DNA from: Streptomyces alboflavus
GTDB taxonomy: Bacteria > Actinomycetota > Actinomycetes > Streptomycetales > Streptomycetaceae
Direction of reading: 5' to 3'
DNA length: 64,000 nt
Assembly (NCBI RefSeq): GCF_000716675.1
Contig: NZ_JNXT01000026.1
Location: 33,960-97,959, forward strand
The notes under the pieces were generated by a model, which saw nothing but the letters and a program-made list of their open reading frames with translations, did not search any database and was not told the origin of the DNA. Each line of letters starts with the position of its first letter. The stretch's first letter is position 1. Made by a program: the position numbers and the translations under genes. This document shows, piece by piece, positions 33,558-42,044 of this stretch.

Positions 33558-33938
33558 TCGGTCATCTGGCGCTCGGGGTGGGGCGACTGTGACCGCTCTC
33601 GGGCGAATTCTGGTCGGTTCGAGCCGTACGGCCGCGTCGGCTGTCGCGTCTTTCTGCGAGGGTCGCTCACTCGCGCGGCAGGCGCGGCCGTACGCGCACC
33701 ACGGCCGCACCGGCAACCCGCGTTCGGTTCGTGATTGATCTCCGTTTTGGCGGCCACTGGGCCTGGGGCACCCCTGCTGAGCAGGCGAGACGAGTCGGCG
33801 TGAAGTGGCTGGCCAAGATTGCCTGGTTGCGCTTCACCACCCTTGGATCATCACGTTCCGCTTGTGAATGAATGCATGGCGTTACGACCCTCGCTCGTTC
33901 CTCCTCTTCTCGTGGAACCCGACGAAAGGGCTTCAGCC
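33558..33938. other. gene-free region upstream of the lipase gene
   Basis: A 381-bp stretch. Only short frames occur, including a 67-codon minus-strand frame (33554-33757, Arg/Pro-rich) without support. The distal 100 bp before the lipase gene is less GC-rich and probably holds its promoter; no convincing -35/-10 pair was found. Confidence 0.4.
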
Positions 33939-34979
33939 ATGTCTTCGGCCATGCGTAAGACGACGACCACCACCAAGGCGCGGCGGCTGGCCGCCGCGGC
34001 CGTCGCGCTGGGCAGTTTCCTGGCGCTCGCCGCCCCGGCGGCACCCGCGGGCGCGGCCCCCGCCGACCCGGTGCGAACCGTCTTCTTCGGCGACTCCTAC
34101 ACCGCCAACTTCGGCATCGCCCCCGTGAACAACCCGGACAACGAGAAGTACTTGTGCTTCCAGGCCGCCGAGAACTATCCCGCCGTCGCCGCACGGAGCC
34201 TCGCCGCCAAGGGCATCACCCTCGACGTCCAGTCGGACGTCTCCTGCGGAGGCGCCCTCGTCGAACACTTCTGGAAGGAGCAGGAACTGCTCGGCGGGGC
34301 GGGGACGGTCCCGGCGCAGCAGGACGCGCTCAAGGACGACACCCAGCTGGTCGTCGGCGGTGTGGGCGGCAACACGCTGGGCTTCACCAGCATCCTCAAG
34401 CAGTGCTCCGCCAAGCTCCGGGGAGGCGAGGGAGCGCTGCTGCCCGGCTGGCCGGTGGACCCGGACCAACCGGCGGGCGAGTGCCGGGACTTCTTCGAGT
34501 CGGGCGACGGAAAGGCGTGGCTGGACTACCAGTTCGAGCGGGTCGAAGGGGACCTGGAGGAGATGCTCCTGCGCGTGAGCTACTCCGCTCCGGACGCCGC
34601 GCGCGTCCTGGTCGGCTACCCCCGGCTCGTACCCAAGGACACGACCAAGTGCCTGACCGCCGCCCCCGGCCAGACGGAACTGCCCTTCGCCGACGTCCCC
34701 AAGGACGCGCTGCCGGTCCTGGACCAGGTCCAGAAGCGGCTGAACGACGTCATGAAGAAGGCCGCCGCCGACGACGAGGCAGACTTCGTGGACCTCTACG
34801 ACCGCACCGGGAACACCACGGCGTGCGACGGCGCCAACCGGGGCATCGGCGGCCTCCTGGAGAACTCCCAGCTCGAAATCGGCCAGCCGATCCCGTGGTA
34901 CGCACACCCCAACGAGAAGGGCCGTGACATCCAGGCCAAGCACGTGGCCACGAAGGTCGAGGCAGTCCTCAACCGCTGA
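33939..34979 (+). CDS. secreted SGNH/GDSL lipase-esterase
   Basis: A 346-residue secreted protein with signal peptide (about 1-40, ending A-P-A-G-A-A). Block I is F-F-G-D-S-Y-T-A-N with nucleophile S53; block III is V-G-G-N-T-L-G-F; block V is Y-A-H-P-N-E-K-G with H323. Six cysteines fit the three-disulfide layout of Streptomyces extracellular GDSL lipases. It hydrolyses acyl esters outside the cell. ATG 33939 follows AAAGGG and ends at a strong terminator. Confidence 0.88.
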   Translation: MSSAMRKTTTTTKARRLAAAAVALGSFLALAAPAAPAGAAPADPVRTVFFGDSYTANFGIAPVNNPDNEKYLCFQAAENYPAVAARSLAAKGITLDVQSDVSCGGALVEHFWKEQELLGGAGTVPAQQDALKDDTQLVVGGVGGNTLGFTSILKQCSAKLRGGEGALLPGWPVDPDQPAGECRDFFESGDGKAWLDYQFERVEGDLEEMLLRVSYSAPDAARVLVGYPRLVPKDTTKCLTAAPGQTELPFADVPKDALPVLDQVQKRLNDVMKKAAADDEADFVDLYDRTGNTTACDGANRGIGGLLENSQLEIGQPIPWYAHPNEKGRDIQAKHVATKVEAVLNR

Positions 34980-35007
34980 CCGGCGACACAGCCGCCGTTC
35001 CCCCTCG

Positions 35008-35051
35008 TGAACGAAGCCCCAGGACCGTGGCTGGTCCTGGGGCTTCGTTCA
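35008..35051. terminator. bidirectional terminator
   Basis: Perfect 19-bp arms TGAACGAAGCCCCAGGACC (35008-35026) and its complement (35033-35051) with a 6-nt loop, between convergent genes. It is one of the most stable hairpins in the window. Confidence 0.85.
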
Positions 35052-35062
35052 TACCTGAGCGG

Positions 35063-35905
35063 CTACGACGTCGTGCAGGTCGCCTCCGCCGTCACCTTCT
35101 GGGGCGTGCCCGTCGTGTTCTCGGCGGTGATGCGCCATCCGGTGCCGTCGGGGAGGGGGCGGGAGTCGCCGATGAAGGCCTGGCCGCTGGGGTAGGAGCC
35201 GCCGCCGCTTGTTCGTTGGCCGGGTCCGCACTTGGCGGTGGCGACGCCCTCGGCGCCGGGCTGGACGGTGATCTGCGGGCCGATCCGGGTCTCGTGGAAG
35301 GCCGACGAGCACAGGGCGACCGCGTTGAAGCTCTGCGTCTGGTCCGTGTCGTTGAACAGGACGGCGTGGTAGTTCCCGACCGAGGCGGAGAAGCGCATCC
35401 CGATGACCTGGATGCTCGACGCCTCCCAGCCGCCGCCGCTGGGAGTCTGGCCCTCGGGGCAGCGGACGTCGCTGATGCCGCTCTGCGAGTGGGCGGGCAC
35501 CGTCAGGGGGTTGGCGGCGGCCACGCGCGTGTGGGACTGAGGGGTGCAGACGGCGAAGGCCGAACCGCGCCGCTCCGCGCCCGACTTGTTGGTGAACTTG
35601 ACCTCCCACCCGTTGTTGCGGGGCGACGAGCCGGACATGAACAGGCCCTTGCCGGACCGGATGCCACCGCCCCCGCTCGGCTGGCGGCCGGCCGGGCACG
35701 ACGCGAAGACGGTCGTGGACACGCCTGCCGGGATGACCAGCTCGGGGCCCTGGTGGCCCGTGTGGTCCATGGGGGCCGCGGCCCTGGGCGCGGGGGCTGG
35801 TGCAGGCGCGGGTGCGCCGCCCGCCCGGCCGGTGGCCTCGGCCACTCCTGCGGTGAGGGTCAGGGCGGCGACCGCCGCCATCACGGGAATCCTGATCCGC
35901 TTCAC
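35063..35905 (-). CDS. secreted protein with three internal Cys/SGGG repeats
   Basis: A 280-residue protein with signal peptide and an Ala/Pro linker. Three repeats of about 70 residues follow, each opening with C-P/G-x-G-Q/R-x-x-S-G-G-G and closing with a beta strand ending in A-x-x-C. Each repeat probably forms one disulfide-closed beta domain. It is an extracellular protein of unknown role. The GTG start follows GGAGGA. Confidence 0.75.
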   Translation of the reverse strand: MKRIRIPVMAAVAALTLTAGVAEATGRAGGAPAPAPAPAPRAAAPMDHTGHQGPELVIPAGVSTTVFASCPAGRQPSGGGGIRSGKGLFMSGSSPRNNGWEVKFTNKSGAERRGSAFAVCTPQSHTRVAAANPLTVPAHSQSGISDVRCPEGQTPSGGGWEASSIQVIGMRFSASVGNYHAVLFNDTDQTQSFNAVALCSSAFHETRIGPQITVQPGAEGVATAKCGPGQRTSGGGSYPSGQAFIGDSRPLPDGTGWRITAENTTGTPQKVTAEATCTTS

Positions 35906-36088
35906 TTCGTCCTCCGAGTGCTGGTGCTTCTGCAGGGCAGGCATGCCCGGTGCACCCGGAGATTCCGGGAAAGTCACTCCTGGGGCTGACGCGCCTCGGC
36001 CAGGCGGCGGGAGCGAGCTGGACGCCCGAGGGCTCCCGAGGGGTGCGTGCCCCTGGAGCGTGAGCCGGTTTGCTGCGGGGAGGCGATG

Positions 36089-36859
36089 ATGAGGGTCATG
36101 ACCGCCGGACCTCGCGCCCAGTCGTTCGATGTAGCCGCGGCTCAGTACGCGGTCAATCGGCCTTCTTACCCATCCGCGCTCTTCGACTGCGTCGAGGAGT
36201 TCGCAGGCTGTCGCCTGACGGGTGCCCGGGTCGCCGACGTCGGCGCGGGCACCGGAATCGCCAGCGTGCTGCTGCGGGAGCGGGGTGCCGATGTGATCGC
36301 TGTCGAGCCGGGTGAGGCCATGGCCGGTGCGCTCCACCAGGCGCTCCCTGGCGTGCCGATCGTGAGGGGTGACGGGAACGCTCTGCCGCTGGCCGAAGCT
36401 TCCTGCGACCTCATCACGTATGCGCAGTCCTGGCAGTGGATCGACCCCGGCCGGTCCGTCCCGGAGGCGATGCGTGTCCTGCGGGCGGGCGGTGCGCTGG
36501 CGATCTGGTGGAACACCACGGCCTTCGACGTGCCGTGGCTCCGTGAGCAGCACCAGCGCATCGCGCACCACTGCGGGGTGAAGCCGAGGTCTGCGGTGCG
36601 CCCTTCGGACAGCGATGCCATCCGGCTGGCGGGCCTGACGGGTCTACGGGTTACGCGCCGTCAACTGCGCTGGAGTCGCACCGTCTCTCTGGACATGCAT
36701 CTCGCCAACATCGGCAGCCGCTCGGCATTCCTCGTGCTGGAAGAGGCCGACCGTCATGCGTTTCTCGTCGATGAGCGTGAGCGGCTGGGCAAGTCCTTTC
36801 CTGGCGGGGAGGTGGAAGAGACCTACGTGGTTGATCTTCTGGTGGCGCTCCGCGCCTGA
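36089..36859 (+). CDS. class I SAM-dependent methyltransferase
   Basis: A 256-residue Rossmann methyltransferase. Motif I is V-A-D-V-G-A-G-T-G, motif II acid V-I-A-V-E-P-G, and then D-G-N-A-L-P and L-R-A-G-G-A-L-A-I-W-W-N. It resembles the UbiE/methyltransferase_11 group. The N-terminal F-D-x-A-A-x-x-Y-x-x-x-R-P-x-Y-P is typical of small-molecule methyltransferases. ATG 36089 is chosen for its spacing to GGGGAGG; 36086 and 36098 are alternatives. Confidence 0.82.
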   Translation: MRVMTAGPRAQSFDVAAAQYAVNRPSYPSALFDCVEEFAGCRLTGARVADVGAGTGIASVLLRERGADVIAVEPGEAMAGALHQALPGVPIVRGDGNALPLAEASCDLITYAQSWQWIDPGRSVPEAMRVLRAGGALAIWWNTTAFDVPWLREQHQRIAHHCGVKPRSAVRPSDSDAIRLAGLTGLRVTRRQLRWSRTVSLDMHLANIGSRSAFLVLEEADRHAFLVDERERLGKSFPGGEVEETYVVDLLVALRA

Positions 36860-36871
36860 CGTTGTGCTGCA

Positions 36872-37429
36872 ATGGGGCGGCGCGGTCATGCTGCCGAGAC
36901 GAGTGGTCGGCCGCCCCAGCGGATACCTTTCGACTTCAGCGCAGCGAGCGTGTTCGCGGCGCCCTTCCTGCGGCGGAGCGGGAACCGGTTCTCGATGAAC
37001 GCGATGTCGGCGATCAGCACCAAGGGCCGGATGCACTTCATGGTCTTCACCGAGTCCTTCACCGCCGAGGTGATGTGCCGCTTCCTGGAACGGCTCGCCG
37101 GCCACTTCGACCGCAAGGTGCATCTCGTGGTCGACGGGCACTCCGCGCATCGCTCGAAGAAGGTCAGGGACTGGCTCGCTGCCCATCCCGACGATGTCGA
37201 GCTGCACTTCCTGCCGCCGTACTCGCCCGAGCTGAACCCCGACGAGCTGGCCAATGCCGACCTCAAGCACAGTCTGCCCAAGCAGCACCGGGCCCGAGAT
37301 CAGGACGAACTCGCCGCCGAGACCCGCCGCTTCTTCCGCCGACGGCAGCGCCAGCCGCACATCGTCCGCGGCTACTTCGGTGGCCCACACGTCCGCTACG
37401 CCCAGGACGAGAACCCCATGAGTTTCTGA
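36872..37429 (+). pseudogene. IS630-family transposase, C-terminal fragment
   Basis: The last two thirds of the DDE domain are recognisable: M-N-A-M-S-A-I-S-T-K-G-R-M-H-F, V-V-D-G-H-S-A-H-R-S (second catalytic Asp) and F-L-P-P-Y-S-P-E-L-N-P-D-E (catalytic Glu), ending in the natural C-terminus D-E-N-P-M-S-F. The N-terminal helix-turn-helix and first catalytic Asp are missing. Upstream residues (36872-36970) do not resemble the family. It is inactive and sits upstream of a toxin gene. Confidence 0.85.
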
Positions 37430-37549
37430 TCAATAGGTCATATAGGATCAATCGGGCGCGCCGGGGGAGGGCTGGGTAAGCGCGCGCATTCCCTGCGCAG
37501 TTGCGAGGTCCTTCTGCTCGGCGTACCTACAGACGAGAAGAAGGCACGT

Positions 37550-38911
37550 ATGACGCATCCATGGAAGCTCAAGGCGACGTCCCTCGCGCTCGCCGCGGCT
37601 CTTGCCTGCACTGGTGGAACGGCGGCGGCGGCTGAAGTTTCGGCAGCCAAGAAGAAGCCGCTGACCAAGTGCGATAACACCCCTCTCTCGGAGAGGATTT
37701 CCTGCCTGTCGAAAATGGGCCGGGTGAGCGTCTATGCGATCCCTACTCTCCTCATCATCGGCCACGCCATGGCTGAAGAGGACAGGGGTGCCAGCGACAA
37801 GGCCGTCAGCGCCGACATAAAGAAGCACGTAGGCCAGTACGTGGAGACCCTGAAGGTCATCACCGCCATTGAGGAAAGCTCGCCGACGGCCAAGGCCGAG
37901 ATTAAGCGCCTCAGAGTCAAGGCCGACAAGCAGTTCACGGATCTCCTTCTCGGTGTCGAGGACTCCGGCAAGAAGGCGTGGGCACTCGGCAAGGCCGTCT
38001 ACTACGGAACCCTTGCGGTCAGCCGCTTCGCTGACTTCATCTCCGACCCTGGGCTTCACAAGGACCTTGAGGACATCAACAAGGGCTTCAACAAGATGAG
38101 CGGCGCGCTCGACAAGATGAACAAGGGCGTCGATCAGATCAATCGAGGCCTCAAGAAGATGAACAAGGGCATCGACAAGGCGAACTCCGGCCTAACCGAA
38201 ACCAACAAGGGGATCACCGAGGCAAACAAAGCCATGGGTGACCTCAGGAAGGTGATCCCTGAATTCGTCAAGGCCGCCGAGGGTCTCAACAAGATCACTG
38301 ACCGCGTTCACATCGACTTCCCCATCACCCTGAAGGGTATCGTTTCCGGTAAATCGCCACTGGAGAACGCTAACGTTCGCGCCGGCCTCTCGACCCTCCT
38401 GGACCTGGTGCCCGGGATCGGTGACGGGAAGGGGATCCTCGAGGGCATCACCGGCAAGGATAAAATCACCGGAAAGGGCCTCAGTGGAACGGACCGCGTT
38501 CTCGGGTCCGTGGTGCTCCTGCGCTGGATGAAGGCAGGCAAGAAGGTCATCACAGCGGAGGACCTGACCAAGGCCATGAAGGCCGAAAAGGCGACAGGGA
38601 AGGTTGACGGATGGCTCCCCAAGTCAGCCTATGACAAGATCCCGGCTTCCCTTAAAGAGTTCGAGACGCTCAACAAGAAGGGGGTCGGATACCGATGGAA
38701 CGACGGAAAGGGCAACGGGGTTCGAATCGACAAGGGTGAAGCGAGCAACCCTCAGAAGTACCAGCAGGTCGATCACGTCGTGGTCAACTCCGGCGGGAAG
38801 ATAATCGGGCGCGACGGCAAAGCAATCGGCGGCTCGATCAAGGATAACCCCCGTGCCGCGCACATTCCCGTGAGCGAATGGGTCAAGTGGAAGGCCTGGA
38901 ACAAGCCGTGA
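37550..38911 (+). CDS. secreted polymorphic toxin with coiled-coil repeats, PT-TG pretoxin domain and C-terminal toxin
   Basis: A 453-residue protein. The signal peptide (1-28) is followed by a helical domain and a long coiled coil (about 170-250) built from M-N-K-G-hydrophobic-D/x-x-x-N/A-x-G-L units. A pretoxin TG motif (L-D-L-V-P-G-I-G-D-G-K-G, 284-295) precedes a C-terminal toxin domain (about 375-453) with G-V-R-I-D, Q-V-D-H-V-V-V and I-P-V-S-E-W. The toxin fold was not recognised with certainty; an RNase of the BECR/colicin E5 kind is possible. The gene uses more A/T third positions than its neighbours, suggesting transfer. Its stop overlaps the next gene. Confidence 0.8.
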   Translation: MTHPWKLKATSLALAAALACTGGTAAAAEVSAAKKKPLTKCDNTPLSERISCLSKMGRVSVYAIPTLLIIGHAMAEEDRGASDKAVSADIKKHVGQYVETLKVITAIEESSPTAKAEIKRLRVKADKQFTDLLLGVEDSGKKAWALGKAVYYGTLAVSRFADFISDPGLHKDLEDINKGFNKMSGALDKMNKGVDQINRGLKKMNKGIDKANSGLTETNKGITEANKAMGDLRKVIPEFVKAAEGLNKITDRVHIDFPITLKGIVSGKSPLENANVRAGLSTLLDLVPGIGDGKGILEGITGKDKITGKGLSGTDRVLGSVVLLRWMKAGKKVITAEDLTKAMKAEKATGKVDGWLPKSAYDKIPASLKEFETLNKKGVGYRWNDGKGNGVRIDKGEASNPQKYQQVDHVVVNSGGKIIGRDGKAIGGSIKDNPRAAHIPVSEWVKWKAWNKP

Positions 38912-39315
38912 CCGCAAGGAAAGTCGTGAAACTCCCCGAGATGCGCGCCGAAGTAGTCAGCGCGGTCCAGGCCCTCGCCTCCCCCGAGCACCAGCAAAGG
39001 GTGTGGATCGACCGCACGTACCCACATCCGGACTACTACGATGACCTCACCCTTAACGTGCACATCCTGTACGACGACACAACCGTCCTCGCGTCACCTG
39101 AGGCAGCCCTCGGGAACACGCTGGCCTCCGAGCAAGAGGTGCGCGCCATGCAGGAGTTGGCCCACGCACTTGACGCTGCTCTGGACGACGCAGGCGCTGA
39201 TGCACCAGACGCGGAGTACCTCCGGTCCCCTCTGTGGCCCCAGGTCGTGACGGCGGCTCAGGCCGCCCTCGCTGCCCTCGGAGAGCCTGAGCTGCGCAAC
39301 GGTCCGTCGGCCTGA
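38908..39315 (+). CDS. SCO4402-like protein, putative immunity protein
   Basis: A 135-residue acidic cytoplasmic protein starting at a GTG that overlaps the toxin stop (GTGA). It has M-R-A-E-V-V-S-A-V-Q-A-L, Q-R-V-W-I-D-R-x-Y-P-H-P-x-Y-Y-D-D-L, and L-N-V-H-I-L-Y-D-D-T, which I recognise as the SCO4402-like family. The immunity role rests on the overlap with a toxin gene, the small acidic nature and the lack of other function. Confidence 0.75.
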   Translation: MTARKVVKLPEMRAEVVSAVQALASPEHQQRVWIDRTYPHPDYYDDLTLNVHILYDDTTVLASPEAALGNTLASEQEVRAMQELAHALDAALDDAGADAPDAEYLRSPLWPQVVTAAQAALAALGEPELRNGPSA

Positions 39316-39397
39316 GCACCCTGATCGCCACACGGGCAGGACGCGAGGAGTTCGCCTCGCCCGCCCGCGGTCGTGTACTGAACGGCTGAGGTACGCG

Positions 39398-39435
39398 CTG
39401 GTGGGCCGTACGGACCCTTCCGTGCGGCCCACCAG
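39398..39435 (+). terminator. terminator after the toxin/immunity pair
   Basis: Seventeen-base arms (39398-39414 and 39419-39435; core GGTGGGCCGTACGGA / TCCGTGCGGCCCACC) with one mismatch and a 4-nt loop, 83 bp after the immunity stop. Confidence 0.65.
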
Positions 39436-39459
39436 CTGCGCGCGTCTTCGTTCACAATT

Positions 39460-39728
39460 CTGGTGGCGAGGGCTCCCCGAACACCGACCCGGTTGAAGCG
39501 GTGCAGCCAGCACCGCACTGTCTTGGGACTACACCCCAACACCGCGGCGATCACTGGCACCCGCTGCCCAGACCAACTCAACTGCACCATCCGGGCCCGG
39601 ACCCCCAGATCAACCGGGGCCTTCCGAGCCCCGACCAGCCGATTCACGAACTTCCGCTCCGTTCCATCGCGGCTGGGCCGCGCCCACGACACCATCGCCA
39701 GACACCCGCCAACAGCACTTTTACCCAA
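39460..39728 (-). pseudogene. IS630-family transposase, N-terminal fragment
   Basis: About 86 codons match the N-terminal helix-turn-helix of IS630 transposases: R-A-R-M-V-Q-L-S-W-S-G, V-P-V-I-A-A-V-L-G-C-S-P-K-T-V-R-C-W-L-H-R-F-N. Identity is lost after V-R-G-A and no DDE residues follow. It is on the opposite strand to the C-terminal fragment at 36872, so the two are not simple halves of one interrupted copy. Confidence 0.8.
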
Positions 39729-39746
39729 GGAGGCAGGAACGCAGCA

Positions 39747-40721
39747 TTAGCCGCTCTCGTAGCGGGTCGCGAGGGCCGCCGCCCGCTCGCGCAAGGACGT
39801 GCGCAGCCACGCCGGGGCCAGCGCCTCCGCGCTGGTGGCGAGCTGCCACAGGGCCCATACGGCGTGCCGGGCGTCCTGGAAGGTGGCTTCGAGCCGCAGC
39901 CACCCGTCCGTATCGGACTCCTCGGCGTGGACGGCCAGCGCGGTGGCGACCAGGTCCTCCCGGCGTGCCGGGTCGAGGCGTACGAGGACGGTGACCTGGT
40001 CGTCGCCGCCGGTACGGAACCGGGTGCCGCGCTCCTGCCAGGCGCGCTCCAGGTCGACGCGGTCGGCGCGCTCGGCCGGTTCGGGAAGCTCCTCGGCGGC
40101 GCGGACGCGGGACAGCCGGTAGGTGCGGTCGGCGCCGGAGCGGGTGGCCAGCAGGTAGCCCTGGTCGCGGACGGTGACCAGGCCGACCGGGTCGACGGTG
40201 CGCCAGCGGGGCGGCTGGTCCGTGGCCGCGTAATGGATGCGCAGCTTGTGGCCGGAGAGCACCGCGCGGCGGACCTCGGCCATGACGGCGTCGGGGATCT
40301 CCTCCGTGGTCACGCGGCGCGAGAGGAGGTCGGTCTCCGGGTCGATGAGCAGGCGCTCGGCGACATCGGCGGCGGTGTCCCGCTGGCTCTCGGGCAGGGC
40401 GTCGACCACCTTGAGCATGGCGGCGGCCAGGGCCGAGCCGAGGCCGAAGACCTGCGCGCCGCGCCGGGACCCGGCGACCAGGAGGGCGAGGGCCTCGTCG
40501 TGGTTCAGGCCCGTCAGCTCCGTCTGGAAACCGGGCAGGAGGGCGAAGCCGCCGTGCCGCCCGCGCTCGGCGTAGACGGGCACGCCCGCCGCCGACAGCG
40601 CCTCGATGTCGCGGAGCACCGTGCGCGTGGACACCTCCAGCTCGCGGGCCAGCGTCGCGGCGGAGAGGCGGCCGCGCTGACGCAGCAGCAGGACCAGGGA
40701 AACCAGCCGGTCGGCGCGCAT
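39747..40721 (-). CDS. WYL-domain DeoR/YafY-type regulator
   Basis: A 324-residue regulator with an N-terminal HTH (R-A-D-R-L-V-S-L-V-L-L-L, L-S-A-A-T-L-A-R-E-L-E-V-S-T-R-T-V-L-R-D-I). A central WYL domain (about 140-215) carries I-H-Y-A-A-T, W-R-T-V-D-P-V-G-L-V and G-Y-L-L-A, followed by a WCX C-terminal domain. WYL proteins sense nucleic acids or small ligands. It diverges from a RidA gene across a repeat-rich gap, the likely target. Confidence 0.88.
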   Translation of the reverse strand: MRADRLVSLVLLLRQRGRLSAATLARELEVSTRTVLRDIEALSAAGVPVYAERGRHGGFALLPGFQTELTGLNHDEALALLVAGSRRGAQVFGLGSALAAAMLKVVDALPESQRDTAADVAERLLIDPETDLLSRRVTTEEIPDAVMAEVRRAVLSGHKLRIHYAATDQPPRWRTVDPVGLVTVRDQGYLLATRSGADRTYRLSRVRAAEELPEPAERADRVDLERAWQERGTRFRTGGDDQVTVLVRLDPARREDLVATALAVHAEESDTDGWLRLEATFQDARHAVWALWQLATSAEALAPAWLRTSLRERAAALATRYESG

Positions 40722-40758
40722 GCGGGGACCCTAACGGATCACCTGTCGGAGCACGGGG

Positions 40759-40795
40759 CGGATCATGTGTCGGATCACGTGTCCGATCACGTACG
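40759..40795. promoter_or_regulatory. repeated GATCAC/TCCGATCAC motifs in the WYL/RidA gap
   Basis: Three variants of GTGTCGGATCAC or its complement are packed here. The central TCGGATCACGTGTCCGA (40770-40786) forms an inverted repeat around CACGTG. This is a plausible WYL-regulator operator controlling both directions. Confidence 0.45.
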
Positions 40796-40878
40796 GAATA
40801 CGTGACCAAGGGTGTCGTGATTGGGGCGGCAGGCTCTTCAGCAGGAAGTCGGACCCGACGAATGGAGCTGATGAGGCC

Positions 40879-41286
40879 ATGGCTACGGCAATGGAGCGCA
40901 CCGCGATCAACCCGGTCACGTGGTCGGTGGACATGGGGTTCAACCAAGGCGAGGTCGTCTCCGGGCACACCCGCACCCTGTACATCTCGGGACAGACCGC
41001 GATGAGCGACGACGGCAAGCCCCAGCACGACGGCGACATGGCGGCGCAGTTGGCGCTGGCCCTCGACAACCTGGAGGCCGTCCTCGCCGAGGCCGACATG
41101 ACCCTGGCGAACCTGATCCGCCTCAACGTCCACACGACCGACGTCGACCTGCTCTTCCAGCACTACGGCATCCTCGCGGCCCGCCTCGGCGCGGCCCGCG
41201 TCGCGCCGACCACCACGATGCTCGGCGTGACGCGACTGGCGATCCCCACGCTGCTCGTCGAGCTGGAGGGGACCGCCGTCGCGTGA
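40879..41286 (+). CDS. RidA-family protein
   Basis: A 135-residue RidA/YjgF-like protein with L-Y-I-S-G-Q-T-A, Q-L-A-L-A-L-D-N-L-E-A-V-L-A-E-A, and P-T-T-T-M-L-G-V-T-R-L in the position of the active-site strand. The canonical Arg of the imine deaminase site (R-x-x-x-x-C/V region) is not obvious, so it may be a non-deaminating subgroup. ATG follows GATGAGG. Probably regulated by the divergent WYL protein. Confidence 0.85.
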   Translation: MATAMERTAINPVTWSVDMGFNQGEVVSGHTRTLYISGQTAMSDDGKPQHDGDMAAQLALALDNLEAVLAEADMTLANLIRLNVHTTDVDLLFQHYGILAARLGAARVAPTTTMLGVTRLAIPTLLVELEGTAVA

Positions 41287-41327
41287 CGCCCAGACGCGCG
41301 CGTGCGGCCCAGAGGCGCGCGTGCCGC

Positions 41328-41813
41328 TCAGACGGCGATGGTGGCGAGATCGCCGGGTACGTAGGCGCCGCCCTGGTTGTTGAGGATCACGCCGAGCCGG
41401 TTGGTCGCGTTGATCATCGCGATCAGGGAGACCAGCGCGATGGCCTGGTCGTCGTCGTAGTGCTCGCGCACCCGCGCCCACGTCTCGTCGGAGACGCCCT
41501 CGTAGCCGTCGGCGATGCGGGTGCCCTCCTCGGTGAGGGCCAGGGCGGCCCGCTCCGCGTCGGTGAACACCGTGGCGTGGCGCCAGGCGGCGACCAGGTT
41601 CAGCCGGGTCGCGGCCTCACCGGCGGCCGCGGCGTCCTTGGCGTGGATGTCGACGCAGAAGCCGCAGCCGTTGATCTGGCTGGCGCGCAGCTGCACCAAC
41701 TCCTGGGTCGGCCTGGGCAGCGGCGACTCCTGGATCACCTGGCTCACAGCGAAGATCCGCTTGCCGATCTTGGCGCCGATCTCGTGGGCGAACAGGTTCA
41801 TACGGGGTTCCAT
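41328..41813 (-). CDS. carboxymuconolactone decarboxylase-family protein, ECF41 partner
   Basis: A 161-residue CMD protein with R-A-S-Q-I-N-G-C50-G-F-C53-V-D-I-H57. It diverges from an ECF41-type sigma factor, the association that defines the ECF41 group (COE genes: carboxymuconolactone decarboxylase, oxidoreductase, epimerase). ATG 41813 with GAGG upstream is chosen. The longer start at 41897 would begin at about the expected transcription start of the ECF41-like promoter found upstream. Confidence 0.87.
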   Translation of the reverse strand: MEPRMNLFAHEIGAKIGKRIFAVSQVIQESPLPRPTQELVQLRASQINGCGFCVDIHAKDAAAAGEAATRLNLVAAWRHATVFTDAERAALALTEEGTRIADGYEGVSDETWARVREHYDDDQAIALVSLIAMINATNRLGVILNNQGGAYVPGDLATIAV

Positions 41814-41899
41814 CACAACGTCCTCGCTCGTGGAGTCGGGTGCCGCGCGGATCGTCCACGCGGCGTCCGGGCGCTCGTCCGGCGTCCTGACGCTCATGA

Positions 41900-41926
41900 G
41901 GCGCCGGTCGCCGCGCTGCTGTGACA
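41900..41926 (-). promoter_or_regulatory. ECF41-type promoter for the decarboxylase gene
   Basis: On the minus strand TGTCACA (41926-41920), a 16-bp spacer and CGCC (41903-41900). The known ECF41 consensus is TGTCACA-N16-CGTC, so this has one mismatch in the -10 element. It lies about 87 bp upstream of ATG 41813. Confidence 0.6.
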
Positions 41927-41961
41927 GGTCGGTGGTGTGACGAGGGCCACGGGGGTGTCCT

Positions 41962-41988
41962 TGTCACAAGAAGGCGGGGAGCGGCGTC
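41962..41988 (+). promoter_or_regulatory. ECF41-type autoregulatory promoter of the sigma gene
   Basis: TGTCACA (41962-41968), exactly 16 bp, then CGTC (41985-41988), a full match to the described ECF41 consensus. It lies inside the longest open frame of the sigma gene, so the real start must be downstream (ATG 42045). Confidence 0.75.
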
Positions 41989-42044
41989 TTGTGCGCGACG
42001 GGGACACGCGACAGGGACACAGGACGCGACAGGCGGGAGCCACG

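Noticed and set aside
33554..33757. 67-codon minus-strand gene
   Set aside because: Arg/Pro-rich, no SD, overlaps the 3' end of the ATPase gene, no recognisable family.
37430..39730. single composite IS630 element interrupted by the toxin island
   Set aside because: The two transposase fragments are in opposite orientation and do not complement each other at a common breakpoint, so one insertion into one copy cannot explain them without an inversion.
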